A program made the translations under genes and the position numbers. A stretch of 64,000 nt of DNA, from contig JAEWOI010000026.1 in the NCBI GenBank assembly GCA_023460935.1, forward strand, positions 62,001 through 126,000. The letters are read 5' to 3'. This document shows positions 50,719 through 59,592 of this stretch, piece by piece. Each line of letters starts with the position of its first letter. Positions within the stretch are counted from its first letter, which is position 1. The notes below the pieces were generated by a model that saw only the letters and a list, made by a program, of their open reading frames with translations, was not told the origin of the DNA and did no database searches. Source of the stretch: Actinomycetes bacterium. Its GTDB lineage: Bacteria > Actinomycetota > Actinomycetes > Propionibacteriales > Propionibacteriaceae.

Positions 50719-52327
50719 CTCCATCGCCTGCGCGCGGGCCCTGATCGGCCAATTGCTGGCCCAGGGTGTGAGCGACCTGGTGCTCGCGCCCGGGTCGCGG
50801 AGCGCCCCGCTGGCGCTGGTCGCCGAGGCAACGGCCAGAGCGGGCCGGCTGCGGTTGCACGTCCGGGTGGACGAGCGTTCGGCAGGGTTCCTCGCCCTCG
50901 GCCTGGCGAAGGCTTCGGGGCGGTGCGTGCCGGTGGTGACGACTTCCGGCACCGCGGTCGGGAACCTGCTGCCGGCTGTGATGGAGGCCCACCACAGCGG
51001 CGTCCCGCTGCTGGTGGTCTCGGCCGACCGGCCCGCGGCGCTGGTGGGCATCGGGGCCAACCAGACGACCGAGCAGACCGGGCTGTTCGGCGGCTTCCTG
51101 CGCTACCGCGCAAGGGTCAGCTCAACCGCGCCCGGGCCGTCGTGGGCAGCGCAGGCCGCGCGGGCAGTGCTGCGTGCAGAAGGCGCGCTGTCCCGGGAAC
51201 CGGGCCCGGCGCAGTTGAACGTCGAGCTGGGTGAGCCGCTGGTCGCCGCCGCCGGCCCGCTGGCCGCAGAGGTGCTCCCTGCGGTGGCAGCGGGCAGCCT
51301 CAGTGAGCCCTCGCCGGTGCGGCTGCCGGCCGGCGCGCGCACGCTCGTGGTCTGCGGTGACGCGCCGCCGGCGGTGGGCAGGGCTGCGGCCGTGCTGGCC
51401 GAGCGCTCTGGCCTGCCCCTGCTGGCCGAGCCGTCCAGCAACGCCAGGGTGGGGGCGACTGCGCTCGCCGCCGGTCGGCTGCTGCTGGCCGGCGACCTCG
51501 GTGCCCGGGTCGAGCGGGTGATCGTGTTCGGCCGGCCCACCCTGTCCCGGCCGGTGAACGCGCTGCTGGCCCGGCCCGGCGTCGAGGTGGTCGTGGTGAC
51601 TGCTGCCGCGGACTTCGTCGACCCCGGCTGGCGGGCGACCGTGGTGGCCGGGGCGGTGGAGGTGCCGGCCGGTGACCCGGCCTGGCTGGAGGATTGGCAG
51701 GCGGCCGACACCGCCAAGCGCTCGGCGCTGGCGGACCTGCTCGGGGCGGAAGGGCCGCTGACCGGTCCGGCGCTCGCAGCGCTGGTGGTCGCAGGAGTGC
51801 CCAGTGACCAGGTGCTGTGCCTGGGCAGTTCCAACCCGATCCGCGACGCGGACCTGGCCCCGATCCAGCCCGCTCCGCCGCCGGTCTACGCCAACCGCGG
51901 CCTCAGCGGCATCGACGGGTCGGTCTCCACAGCAGCCGGGGTGGCGCTGGCCAGCGGCGTCCCGACCACCCTGCTCTGCGGCGACCTGGCGTTCGTCCAC
52001 GACGCCGGCGCGCTCGCCATCGGGCCGGGGGAGCCGAGGCCAACGCTGCGGGTGGTCGTGGCAGACGACGCCGGCGGCAGCATCTTCGCCACCCTCGAGT
52101 ACGGCCGTCCCGAGTTCGCAGAGGCGTTCGAGAGGGTCTTCGCCACCCCGTCCGGGCTCGACCTGGTCGCTCTCGCCGCAGGCTACGGCGTCCCGGCAAC
52201 GAGGTTGCGCACGGCGGGGGAGGTGGCCGCGGCCCTGACCGAGCCGGTCACGGGGCTGGAGGTCCTGGTCGTCGACATCGACCGGGCCGGACGGGCGGAG
52301 CTCAACCGCCGGATGAACACCCTCTGA
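50711..52327 (+). CDS. menD: SEPHCHC synthase MenD
   Basis: A 538-residue ThDP enzyme that joins 2-oxoglutarate-derived succinic semialdehyde with isochorismate. The N-terminal VLAPGSRSAPLALVAEA and VRVDERSAGFLALGLAKASGRCVPVVTTSGTAVGNLLPAVMEA are MenD-type. The ThDP region includes CGDLAFVHDAGAL (GDLxxxHD) and VVADDAGGSIFATLEYG. GTG start within the end of menC. Menaquinone genes menB, menF and menH must lie elsewhere. A large hairpin follows the stop. Confidence 0.93.
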   Translation: MSDSIACARALIGQLLAQGVSDLVLAPGSRSAPLALVAEATARAGRLRLHVRVDERSAGFLALGLAKASGRCVPVVTTSGTAVGNLLPAVMEAHHSGVPLLVVSADRPAALVGIGANQTTEQTGLFGGFLRYRARVSSTAPGPSWAAQAARAVLRAEGALSREPGPAQLNVELGEPLVAAAGPLAAEVLPAVAAGSLSEPSPVRLPAGARTLVVCGDAPPAVGRAAAVLAERSGLPLLAEPSSNARVGATALAAGRLLLAGDLGARVERVIVFGRPTLSRPVNALLARPGVEVVVVTAAADFVDPGWRATVVAGAVEVPAGDPAWLEDWQAADTAKRSALADLLGAEGPLTGPALAALVVAGVPSDQVLCLGSSNPIRDADLAPIQPAPPPVYANRGLSGIDGSVSTAAGVALASGVPTTLLCGDLAFVHDAGALAIGPGEPRPTLRVVVADDAGGSIFATLEYGRPEFAEAFERVFATPSGLDLVALAAGYGVPATRLRTAGEVAAALTEPVTGLEVLVVDIDRAGRAELNRRMNTL

Positions 52328-52377
52328 GGCCGGCCTGCGCCTCGACACCTCATCCCTGCCCGTCCCCGCCACTCACG

Positions 52378-52441
52378 AACGCCGACGAAAGGGTCAGAAG
52401 CCGACGAACGTTCGCCGGCTTCTGCGCCCTTCGTCGGCGTT
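52378..52441. repeat. Large imperfect hairpin after menD
   Basis: A 64-base inverted repeat. The outer arms AACGCCGACGAA (52378-52389) and TTCGTCGGCGTT (52430-52441) are perfect; inner arms CAGAAGCCG and CGGCTTCTG also pair, and the centre contains AACGTT. It may end menD transcripts. The size and symmetry also suit a mobile intergenic palindrome. Confidence 0.65.
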
Positions 52442-52506
52442 GGGCGCACATGGGTCCGGGAACGGGGAGCTACCCAGCGGGCGTGACCACCGAAGCACTT
52501 GGTCGA

Positions 52507-52551
52507 ATGTCAGGACATATTGTTGACTTCTGGTGCTAGCAGAGATTGAAT
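52507..52551 (+). promoter_or_regulatory. Probable operator plus promoter of the transaldolase-iolD-iolG unit
   Basis: The inverted repeat ATGTC-AG-GACAT (52507-52518) lies four bases before TTGACT (52523-52528); TTGAAT follows at 52546-52551 after 17 bases. The same motif, ATGTC-CT-GACA, lies four bases before TTGACG upstream of iolC (59498). The layout suggests one regulator, probably the GntR protein at 58692. Confidence 0.65.
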
Positions 52552-52601
52552 GTAGACCACCGACTGGCAGTGGCACCCCGTGCCTCGACGAAGAGGTCCC
52601 A

Positions 52602-53672
52602 ATGACTGACACCAACACCCCGCTCGGCCTGATGGCCCAGCGTGGCCCCACCGTGCTCTGGAACGACTCGGCCACGTTCTCCGAGTTGTCCACCTCGATC
52701 TCCTGGGGCGCGGTGGGTGCGACCTGCAACCCGGTGATCGCGCTGGCTGCCATCCGTTCCGACCTGCCCCGCTGGACCGCGCGGATCAAGGAGCTCGCGG
52801 TCGAGATGCCGGAGGCCACCGAATCCCAGATCGGCTGGAAGGTCGTCGAGGAGGTGTCGCTGGAAGCGGCCGAGCTGCTGTTGCCCGCCTTCGAGAAGTA
52901 CAACGGCTACAACGGCCGGCTCTCCATGCAGACCGATCCCCGGCTCGCCCGTAGCGCCCGGGCGCTGGCCGACCAGGCCGAGTACTTCGCCTCGCTTGCG
53001 CCCAACATCATCGTCAAGGTGCCGGCGACCAAGACCGGGGTGGAGGCGATCGAGGAGGCCACCTACCGCGGCGTGAACATCAACGTCACGGTCTCCTTCA
53101 CCGTCGCCCAGGCGGTGGCGACCGGCGAGGCGATCGAGCGCGGCCTGAAGCGCCGCGAGGCCGAGGGCCTCGACGTCTCCACGATGGGCCCGGTGGTGAC
53201 CATCATGGTCGGCCGCCTCGACGACTGGCTCAAGCAGGTCTACTCCGCAGAGGGCCTGGTCTTCGATCCCGGCTACCTGGAGTGGGCCGGCGTGGCGGCG
53301 GTCAAGAAGGCCCACGCCGAGTTCAAGAAGCGCGGGCTGCGCGCCCGGGTGCTCGTCGCCGCCTACCGCAACGCCCTGCAGTGGACCGAACTCGTCGGCG
53401 GCGACCTGGTGCTCTCCCCGCCGTTCGCCTGGCAGCAGCGCTTCCAGGCCAGCGGCATCGACCCGGAGCCCCGCATCGACGTGCCGGTCGACCCGAAGAT
53501 CATCGAGGCCCTCTCGACGATGCCGGAGTTCCGCAAGGCCTACGACGTGGACGGCATGACTCCCGAGCAGTTCGAGGAGTTCGGCGCCACCCGCAAGACC
53601 CTGCGGCAGTTCCTCGCGGCAGACGAGGAACTCGACCAGATCGTCCGTGACATCCTGATCCCTGCACCCTGA
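52602..53672 (+). CDS. Transaldolase-family protein of the inositol locus
   Basis: A 356-residue TIM-barrel protein like transaldolase. The Schiff-base lysine is likely Lys139 in NIIVKVPATKTG, and the N-terminal GATCNPVIALAAI is the transaldolase signature. The following NVTVSFTVAQA and the C-terminal DLVLSPPFAWQQRF also fit. Its place at the head of an iol operon suggests a role in processing a sugar or inositol intermediate, not ordinary pentose-phosphate flux. Actinobacterial inositol loci often contain a transaldolase-like gene of unknown substrate. ATG start; AAGAGGT upstream. Confidence 0.83.
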   Translation: MTDTNTPLGLMAQRGPTVLWNDSATFSELSTSISWGAVGATCNPVIALAAIRSDLPRWTARIKELAVEMPEATESQIGWKVVEEVSLEAAELLLPAFEKYNGYNGRLSMQTDPRLARSARALADQAEYFASLAPNIIVKVPATKTGVEAIEEATYRGVNINVTVSFTVAQAVATGEAIERGLKRREAEGLDVSTMGPVVTIMVGRLDDWLKQVYSAEGLVFDPGYLEWAGVAAVKKAHAEFKKRGLRARVLVAAYRNALQWTELVGGDLVLSPPFAWQQRFQASGIDPEPRIDVPVDPKIIEALSTMPEFRKAYDVDGMTPEQFEEFGATRKTLRQFLAADEELDQIVRDILIPAP

Positions 53673-53751
53673 ACCAACCCCCGGCCGCCGGGCGTCCGTC
53701 CCCTCCCGGGCGCGCCGGCGGCATTTCGACTGAAACAACATGGAGCCAAAG

Positions 53752-55650
53752 ATGACCCAGACCGTTCGGCTAACCGTCGCCCAGGCCGTGGTGAAGTTCC
53801 TCGCCAGCCAGTACTCCGAGCGCGACGGGGCCGAGCAGCGGCTCTTCGCCGGGTGCTTCGGCATCTTCGGCCACGGCAACGTCGCCGGGCTCGGCCAGGC
53901 GCTGCTGCAGGCTGAGCTGCAGACCCTGGACGGCGTGGCCGACGCGCCGGACCTGCCCTACGTGCTGGTCCGCAACGAGCAGGGTGCCGTGCACGCCGCA
54001 GCCGCCTACGCCAAGACCAGGAACCGGCTGCAGACCTGGGTGGTCACCTCATCGATCGGGCCCGGCGCCACCAACATGGTCACCGGCGCGGCGCTGGCCA
54101 CCACCAACCGCCTGCCCGTCCTGCTGCTGCCCTCCGACATCTTCGCCACCCGCTTCCCCGACCCGGTGCTGCAGCAGCTGGAGGACCCCCGCAGCCTGGA
54201 CGTCTCGGTGAACGACGCGTTCAAGCCGGTGTCGCGCTACTGGGACCGGATCAACCGGCCCGAGCAGCTGATCCCGTCCCTGCTCGCCGCGATGCGGGTG
54301 CTCACCGACCCTGCCGAGACGGGCGCCGTCACCATCTGCCTGCCCCAGGACGTGCAGGCCGAGGCCTTCGACTTCCCCGTCCAGCTGTTCGCCAAGCGGG
54401 TCTGGCACATCGCCCGGCCGGTTCCCGAGCCGGCAGCGCTGGCCCGCGCGGTCGAGGCCATCAAGTCGTCCAGCCGGCCCCTGGTAGTGGCCGGCGGCGG
54501 GGTGATCTACGCCGAGGCTTCGGAGCAGCTGCGCGCGTTCGCGCAGGCGACCGGCATCCCGGTCGCCGACACCCAGGCCGGCAAGGGCGCGATCAACTTC
54601 GACCACCGGATGGCGGTCGGCGGGGTCGGCTCCACCGGTGGCTCGGCGGCCAACACCCTCGCCCGCGAGGCCGACCTGGTGATCGGCATCGGCACCCGCT
54701 ACTCCGACTTCACCACCGCGAGCCACACGATCTTCGCCAACCCGGACGTGAAGTTCGTCAACATCAACGTGCTGGGCTTCGACGCGGCCAAGCACGCCGC
54801 CACGATGGTGGTGGCGGACGCCCGCGCCGCCCTTGAGGCGCTCACCGACGAGCTGGCGGGCTGGACGACGGCCGAGGAGTACCAGGCGCGCGCGGAGCAG
54901 CTGGACGACGAGTGGCAGCAGGTGGTCGACGAGTGCTACCACCGCGACAACCAGCCGCTGCCGGCGCAGACCGAGGTGTTCGGGGCACTGAACGAGCTGA
55001 TGCGCGACACCGACGTGATGATCAACGCCGCCGGTTCCATGCCGGGCGACCTGCAGGCGTTGTGGCGCGCCCGCACCCCGGAGCAGTACCACCTGGAGTA
55101 CGCCTACTCCTGCATGGGCTACGAGATCCCCGCGGCGATGGGGGTGAAGCTCGCCGTCGGTGAGGACCGCGAAGTGGTGGCCATCGTCGGGGACGGCACC
55201 TACCAGATGCTGCCGATGGAGATTGCGACCATGGCGCAGGAGGGCATCAAGGTGATCCTCGTGCTGCTGCAGAACCACGGCTTCGCCTCGATCGGTGCGC
55301 TGAGCGAGTCCCGCGGCTCGCAGCGCTTCGGCACCCGCTACAAGGTGCGTTCCGGCACCGGCCGGCTCGACGGGGAGGACGTGCCCTTCGACCTGGCGGC
55401 CAACGCCGCCAGCTGGGGGGCCGACGTGTTCCGCTGCAACGGCATCGCGGAGTTCCGCGAGAACTACGCCAAGGCTGTGGCCAACGACCGCACCACGGTG
55501 CTCTACATCGAGACCAACCTGTTCGGTCCCAACCCGCCCGGGACCGCGTGGTGGGACGTGCCGGTCTCGCAGGTCTCGGAGCTGGAGAGCACCCGCACCG
55601 CCTATGCCGAGTACGTGGCCGAGAAGGCCGCCCAGCGCCACTACCTGTAG
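53752..55650 (+). CDS. iolD: IolD, trihydroxycyclohexane-1,2-dione hydrolase
   Basis: A 632-residue ThDP-dependent hydrolase that opens the ring of the diketo-inositol derivative to give 5-deoxy-glucuronate. Motifs include the activating glutamate in LVRNEQGAVHAA, the FAD/ThDP-fold middle domain (SSRPLVVAGGGVIYAEA) and ThDP-binding GDGTYQM with NHGFASIGALSESRG. The second ATG (53752) is preferred because GGAG lies at suitable distance; the alternative is 53740. The TSUP gene starts right after the stop. Confidence 0.92.
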   Translation: MTQTVRLTVAQAVVKFLASQYSERDGAEQRLFAGCFGIFGHGNVAGLGQALLQAELQTLDGVADAPDLPYVLVRNEQGAVHAAAAYAKTRNRLQTWVVTSSIGPGATNMVTGAALATTNRLPVLLLPSDIFATRFPDPVLQQLEDPRSLDVSVNDAFKPVSRYWDRINRPEQLIPSLLAAMRVLTDPAETGAVTICLPQDVQAEAFDFPVQLFAKRVWHIARPVPEPAALARAVEAIKSSSRPLVVAGGGVIYAEASEQLRAFAQATGIPVADTQAGKGAINFDHRMAVGGVGSTGGSAANTLAREADLVIGIGTRYSDFTTASHTIFANPDVKFVNINVLGFDAAKHAATMVVADARAALEALTDELAGWTTAEEYQARAEQLDDEWQQVVDECYHRDNQPLPAQTEVFGALNELMRDTDVMINAAGSMPGDLQALWRARTPEQYHLEYAYSCMGYEIPAAMGVKLAVGEDREVVAIVGDGTYQMLPMEIATMAQEGIKVILVLLQNHGFASIGALSESRGSQRFGTRYKVRSGTGRLDGEDVPFDLAANAASWGADVFRCNGIAEFRENYAKAVANDRTTVLYIETNLFGPNPPGTAWWDVPVSQVSELESTRTAYAEYVAEKAAQRHYL

Positions 55651-56397
55651 GTGGTACCGCCGTGGGGCATCGACGCGGGCCCGCCCTCTTGGGGTTGGGT
55701 GGCGCTGGTGCTCTGCGCGCTGCTGTTCGGGTTCTCCAAGACCGCGATCGGCGGGGTGTCGCTGCTCGGGGTGGTGCTGGCCGCTGCGGTGCTGCCGGCG
55801 AAGGACTCAACGGGGGTCGCCCTGCTGCTCCTGCTGGCCGGCGACGTGGTGGCGGTCTGGACCTACCGGCACGACGTGGACTGGCGGCTGATCGGACGGC
55901 TGGTGCTGCCGGTGCTGCTGGGCATCGCGCTGGGCGCGACGTTCCTCGCCACGGTGGACGACCTGGTGCTGAAGCGCACCATCGGGGTGGTCCTGCTCGT
56001 CCTGCTGCTGCTCGGCCTCTGGCCGGACCGGCTGGGGGTCCACCGTCCGGCCGTGGCGATGGGCTATGGCGGGCTGGCCGGCTTCACCACGATGGTCGCC
56101 AACGCCGGCGGCCCCGCGATGAGCCTCTACCTGCTCGCTGCGAAGTACGACAAGCTGCGCTTCCTCGGCACCACCTCCTGGTTCTTCTTCGCAGTGAACC
56201 TGACCAAGTTGCCGGTCTCGATCGGCCTCGGCATCGTCCGTCCGGCCACGGCACTGATCGCAGCCGTGCTCGTGCCGGCCGTGCTGCTGGGCACCTGGGT
56301 CGGGCGGGCCGTGATCAAGCGCATCGCCCAACGCACCTTCGAACGGCTGATCACGGCGTTCGTTGCGTTGTCGGCCCTCTACCTGGTGATCGGATGA
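55651..56397 (+). CDS. TSUP-family exporter (TauE/SafE-like)
   Basis: A 248-residue membrane protein with seven or eight helices. The two TSUP repeats start near FGFSKTAIGGVSLLGVVLAA and AGFTTMVANAGGPAMSLYLLA, each with the conserved glycines. The family exports sulfite, sulfoacetate or other organic anions. Its GTG follows the iolD stop directly, so it is part of the iol operon; it may release or take up an acidic intermediate. An inositol role for TSUP is not well documented. Confidence 0.8.
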   Translation: MVPPWGIDAGPPSWGWVALVLCALLFGFSKTAIGGVSLLGVVLAAAVLPAKDSTGVALLLLLAGDVVAVWTYRHDVDWRLIGRLVLPVLLGIALGATFLATVDDLVLKRTIGVVLLVLLLLGLWPDRLGVHRPAVAMGYGGLAGFTTMVANAGGPAMSLYLLAAKYDKLRFLGTTSWFFFAVNLTKLPVSIGLGIVRPATALIAAVLVPAVLLGTWVGRAVIKRIAQRTFERLITAFVALSALYLVIG

Positions 56398-56410
56398 CTG
56401 GAGGCGTGGC

Positions 56411-57595
56411 ATGAGCGAACGGGGGAGCCTGCGGCTCTCTGCCGGCATGGTCGGCGGAGGCCCGGGGTCGAACATCGGCATTGCGCACCGCACTGGCCTG
56501 CTGCTGGACGACCGGTACCGGATCGAAGCCGGTTGCTTCGCCCGCGACCCGGGACGGTCTGCGGCCATGGCCGCGCAGCTCGGCATCGCTCCGGACCGCG
56601 CGTACCCCGACTACGCGACGATGGCGAGAGCTGAGGCCGCCCGTCCGGACGGGATCGACCTGGTGGTGGTGGCCACGCCGAACGACACCCACGTCGAGGT
56701 CGCCAGTGCCTTCCTTGAGGCCGGCATCGCCGTTGCGTGTGAGAAGCCGCTCGCGATGGACTCCGCCGGCGCAGCGGAGCTGGTGGCGCTCGCGCGGAAG
56801 CGCAACGTGCTGCTGGCCGTGGCGCACTGCTACTCCGCGTACGCGATGGTGCGCCACGCTGCGCGCCTGATCCGGGACGGGGCGCTGGGGGAGCTGCGCT
56901 ACGTGGAGGCCGAACACGCCTCCGGCTGGGCTTCGACGCTGCTGGAGGCCGAAGGGCACAAGCAGGCCGGCTGGCGGATGGACCCGGCGGTCGGCGGCTA
57001 TGCCTCCGTCGTGGCCGACATCGGCATCCACGCCTTCCACCTCGTGCGCTACCTGACCGGCCTGGAGGCTGTGCAGGTCTCCGCGCAGCTGGACACGCTC
57101 GTCCCCGGGCGCAGGGTGGCCGACAACGCGACGGTCGCACTTCGGCTCAGCGCTCCGGGAGGGGACGTCGTGCCGGGCCGGCTGTGGGCGTCGATGGCGG
57201 CCACCGGCCAGGCGCACGGCCTGCGGGTGCGGGTGTTCGGGTCGCTGGCGAGCCTGGAGTGGGACCACGAGGACCCCCAGCACCTGGTGCTGCGCCGCGC
57301 GGGCGGCGAGGAGGTGCGCTACGCCCAGGGCATGGCCGGGCTGAGCGAGGACGAGGCCAGGCTCAACCGGGTGGGCCTCGGCCACGCCGAAGGCTTCATC
57401 GAGGCGTTCGCCAACTACTACTCCGACATCGCGGACGAGCTGTTCGCCCGCAGGGACGGGTTGCCCGGTGCGGCCCGCGAGCTCTCCTTCCCGACCGGTG
57501 TCGACGGCCTGGTCGGCCTCCAATTCGTCGAGGCAGTGACGGCCTCGAGCAACGCCAACTCAGCCTGGGTACGCCCAGAGAAAGCAGGATTGTGA
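56411..57595 (+). CDS. Gfo/Idh/MocA-family dehydrogenase of inositol locus
   Basis: A 394-residue NAD(P)-dependent oxidoreductase. MVGGGPGSNIG is the Rossmann loop, VVVATPNDTHVEVA and the EKP motif in CEKPLAMD follow, and the substrate domain has AEGHKQAGWRMDPAVGGYASVVADIGIHAFHL with the conserved Asp-x-x-x-His. The length suits inositol or scyllo-inositosamine-type enzymes (about 380-395). It is cotranscribed with iolG, whose ATG overlaps its stop, and probably oxidises an inositol stereoisomer or related sugar. Confidence 0.82.
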   Translation: MSERGSLRLSAGMVGGGPGSNIGIAHRTGLLLDDRYRIEAGCFARDPGRSAAMAAQLGIAPDRAYPDYATMARAEAARPDGIDLVVVATPNDTHVEVASAFLEAGIAVACEKPLAMDSAGAAELVALARKRNVLLAVAHCYSAYAMVRHAARLIRDGALGELRYVEAEHASGWASTLLEAEGHKQAGWRMDPAVGGYASVVADIGIHAFHLVRYLTGLEAVQVSAQLDTLVPGRRVADNATVALRLSAPGGDVVPGRLWASMAATGQAHGLRVRVFGSLASLEWDHEDPQHLVLRRAGGEEVRYAQGMAGLSEDEARLNRVGLGHAEGFIEAFANYYSDIADELFARRDGLPGAARELSFPTGVDGLVGLQFVEAVTASSNANSAWVRPEKAGL

Positions 57596-58590
57596 TGCAG
57601 CGGTTTGCCCTCCTCGGAGCCGGTTTCATCGGCTCGGTGCACGCGAGGAACCTCGCCGAGAACCCGGACGTGGAGTTTGTCTCGGTCTACGACGTCTCAG
57701 CCGAGCGGGCGCAGGCCGTGGCGGCCAAGTACGGCGCCAGGGCCGTGGCCTCGGTCGCCGAGGCCCTGGAGGGCGTGGACGCGGTGTTCATCGCCTCCTC
57801 CACCGACACCCACGCAGCCAACCTCAAGGCGGCGGTGGACGCCGGTGTCGCGGCCCTGTGCGAGAAGCCGATCGACCTCAACCTCGACCGGGCGCGCGAG
57901 ATCGTCGCCTACGCCGAGGCGAAGGGCGCGAAGGTGATGATGAACTTCAACCGCCGCTTCGACCCCGACCACGCAGAGCTCAAGCGGATCGTGGACGCCG
58001 GCGGCGTCGGCAAGGTCGAGCTGGTGCAACTGACCGCCCGCGGCCCGGCCGTGCCGCCGCTGGAGTACGTGAAGGTCTCCGGCGGTCAGATGCGTGACCA
58101 GACCGTCCACTTCTTCGACCTGGCCCGCTGGATCGCCGGCGCCGACCCGGTCGAGGTGTTCGCTGCGGGTTCGGCCCTGGCCGAGCCGAAGCTGGCCGAC
58201 CCGGAGTACGACGACGTGGACACCAGTGTCTGCGTCCTGAAGCTGCCGGACGGCGCCCTGGTGCAGATCGACAACAACCGGCGCACCGGCTACGGCTACG
58301 ACGAGCGGCTGGAGGTGCTCGGCTCGACCGGCCTGGTGGAGTCGATGCGGCACCGCGCCCGCAGGGTCACCCACTACCAGGAGGGTGCGATCGTCGAGTC
58401 CCAGCTGTACGCGGGCTGGTTCGAGCGGATGCAGCCCACGTACGCGCTCGCGCTCGACCACTTCGTCCAGCTGCTCGAGACCGGCGCGCCCATCGAGCCG
58501 GCCCTCGCCGACGGCCTGAAGGCCCAGGCGATCGCCGAGGCGGCCACCCGGAGCCTGCACACCGGGGTCAGCGAGAAGATCGCCTACTGA
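57595..58590 (+). CDS. iolG: Myo-inositol 2-dehydrogenase IolG
   Basis: A 331-residue Gfo/Idh/MocA enzyme that oxidises myo-inositol to 2-keto-myo-inositol with NAD. Visible are GAGFIGSVHARNL, EKPIDLNLDRARE with the catalytic-region lysine, NFNRRFDPDH, and the active-site GGQMRDQTVHFFDLARW, in which Asp and His are the catalytic pair of inositol dehydrogenases. It starts within the previous gene's stop codon (ATGA-type overlap) and ends the unit; a perfect hairpin follows. Confidence 0.9.
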   Translation: MQRFALLGAGFIGSVHARNLAENPDVEFVSVYDVSAERAQAVAAKYGARAVASVAEALEGVDAVFIASSTDTHAANLKAAVDAGVAALCEKPIDLNLDRAREIVAYAEAKGAKVMMNFNRRFDPDHAELKRIVDAGGVGKVELVQLTARGPAVPPLEYVKVSGGQMRDQTVHFFDLARWIAGADPVEVFAAGSALAEPKLADPEYDDVDTSVCVLKLPDGALVQIDNNRRTGYGYDERLEVLGSTGLVESMRHRARRVTHYQEGAIVESQLYAGWFERMQPTYALALDHFVQLLETGAPIEPALADGLKAQAIAEAATRSLHTGVSEKIAY

Positions 58591-58626
58591 CACCGCCCCG
58601 CAGCCGCCCGCCCCGCCGGCCTGCGC

Positions 58627-58670
58627 AAAGTGGACCGAAAGCGTCGATGTCGACGCTTTCGGTCCACTTT
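58627..58670. terminator. Perfect 21-bp hairpin between iolG and gntR
   Basis: Arms 58627-58647 (starting AAAGTGGACC) and 58650-58670 are fully complementary with the two-base loop TG. It lies between convergent genes and should end transcription from both sides. T-rich sequence follows in the plus direction. Confidence 0.85.
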
Positions 58671-58691
58671 GGTGGTTTGTTGGGGGACTGC

Positions 58692-59432
58692 TCAGCTGGC
58701 GTAGACCGTGATGTCGAACAGGTAGCGGTCGTAGCGGTAGCAGTGGTCGCCGAACTCGACCGGGACGCCGGCTGAGTCGTAGGCGCGGCGTGACATGGTC
58801 AGCACCGGGTCGTTCTTGTCCAGCTGGAGCAGCTTGCGCTCGTCCGGTTCGGCCGGACGGGCACCGATCGTCTGGTGGCCGACGGCCGGCACGATTCCGC
58901 GGGAGCGCATCACGCCGTACAGGCCCTGGGTGGCGAGCGCCTGCATGTCCATGTCGGCCCACATCGGCGGCAGCCAGTTGCGCAGGATGGACATCGGGCC
59001 CTCCTCCACCGAGCGCAGCCGCTCCAGGTAGACCAGCGGGGTCTCCGGCGGCAGGCCGAGGATCTGCGAGGCGCGCTGGTCGACGAAGTCGGCGCTGAAC
59101 TCGAGCACCTCGGTGAGCGGCTTGCGGCCATTGCGCTGCAGGTCGTCGTAGAGGCTGGTCAGCTCGTTGCGGCGGTGGATCACCTCATTGGCGACGGTGG
59201 TGCCGATGCCGCGCCGCCGCACCAGGAGCCCCCGGGTGACGAGCTCGACGATCGCGCGGCGCACGGTCGGCCGGGACAGGTCGAGGCGATCGGCGAGCGA
59301 CAGCTCGTTCTCGAAGGCGTCGCCGGGTTTGAGCACACCGGTGTCGATCGCGGCAGCGAGCTGTTCGGCCAGCTGGTGGTACAGCGGCACGGGTGAGTTG
59401 CGATCGATGCTCACCGGGATCTGGGTCGCCAT
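58692..59432 (-). CDS. GntR/HutC-family regulator of inositol genes
   Basis: A 246-residue regulator with an N-terminal winged helix (PLYHQLAEQLAAAIDTGVLKPGDAFENELSLADRLDLSRPTVRRAIVELVTRGLLVRRRGIGTTV in sequence order) and a UTRA ligand-binding domain (about 95-246; LVYLERLRSVEEGPMSILRNWLP). UTRA domains bind sugar phosphates or similar effectors. Lying between the two iol units, divergent from iolC, it is the likely repressor IolR-equivalent and the candidate protein for the ATGTC-NN-GACA sites. The ATG at 59432 precedes family similarity; a longer frame adds unrelated residues. Confidence 0.9.
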   Translation of the reverse strand: MATQIPVSIDRNSPVPLYHQLAEQLAAAIDTGVLKPGDAFENELSLADRLDLSRPTVRRAIVELVTRGLLVRRRGIGTTVANEVIHRRNELTSLYDDLQRNGRKPLTEVLEFSADFVDQRASQILGLPPETPLVYLERLRSVEEGPMSILRNWLPPMWADMDMQALATQGLYGVMRSRGIVPAVGHQTIGARPAEPDERKLLQLDKNDPVLTMSRRAYDSAGVPVEFGDHCYRYDRYLFDITVYAS

Positions 59433-59457
59433 GCGCGCAGGATAACTGAAAGATATG

Positions 59458-59518
59458 TTGCCTGAACACCGTAAACGCCGATTGCCTGAATAAGCTAATG
59501 TCCTGACAAAGCTTGACG
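59458..59518 (+). promoter_or_regulatory. iolC promoter region with IolR-like operator and TTGCCTGAA repeats
   Basis: ATGTC-CT-GACA (59498-59508) lies four bases before TTGACG (59513-59518), a likely -35 box; GAGACT about 18 bases on is a possible -10. Two copies of TTGCCTGAA (59458-59466 and 59482-59490) are 24 bases apart between the operator and the regulator gene and could be further regulator half-sites or part of the gntR promoter. Confidence 0.6.
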
Positions 59519-59592
59519 TAGCTACCGGCGATGGGTGAGACTGGAGGCCCAGGAGGTACCCGCCGCCGCTGGAGTCCGAAGGAAGTTCCCCA

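Noticed and set aside
54049..55641. 530-codon minus-strand ORF opposite iolD
   Set aside because: It is Val/Gly/His/Arg-rich shadow sequence with no domain; iolD has clear ThDP motifs on the plus strand.
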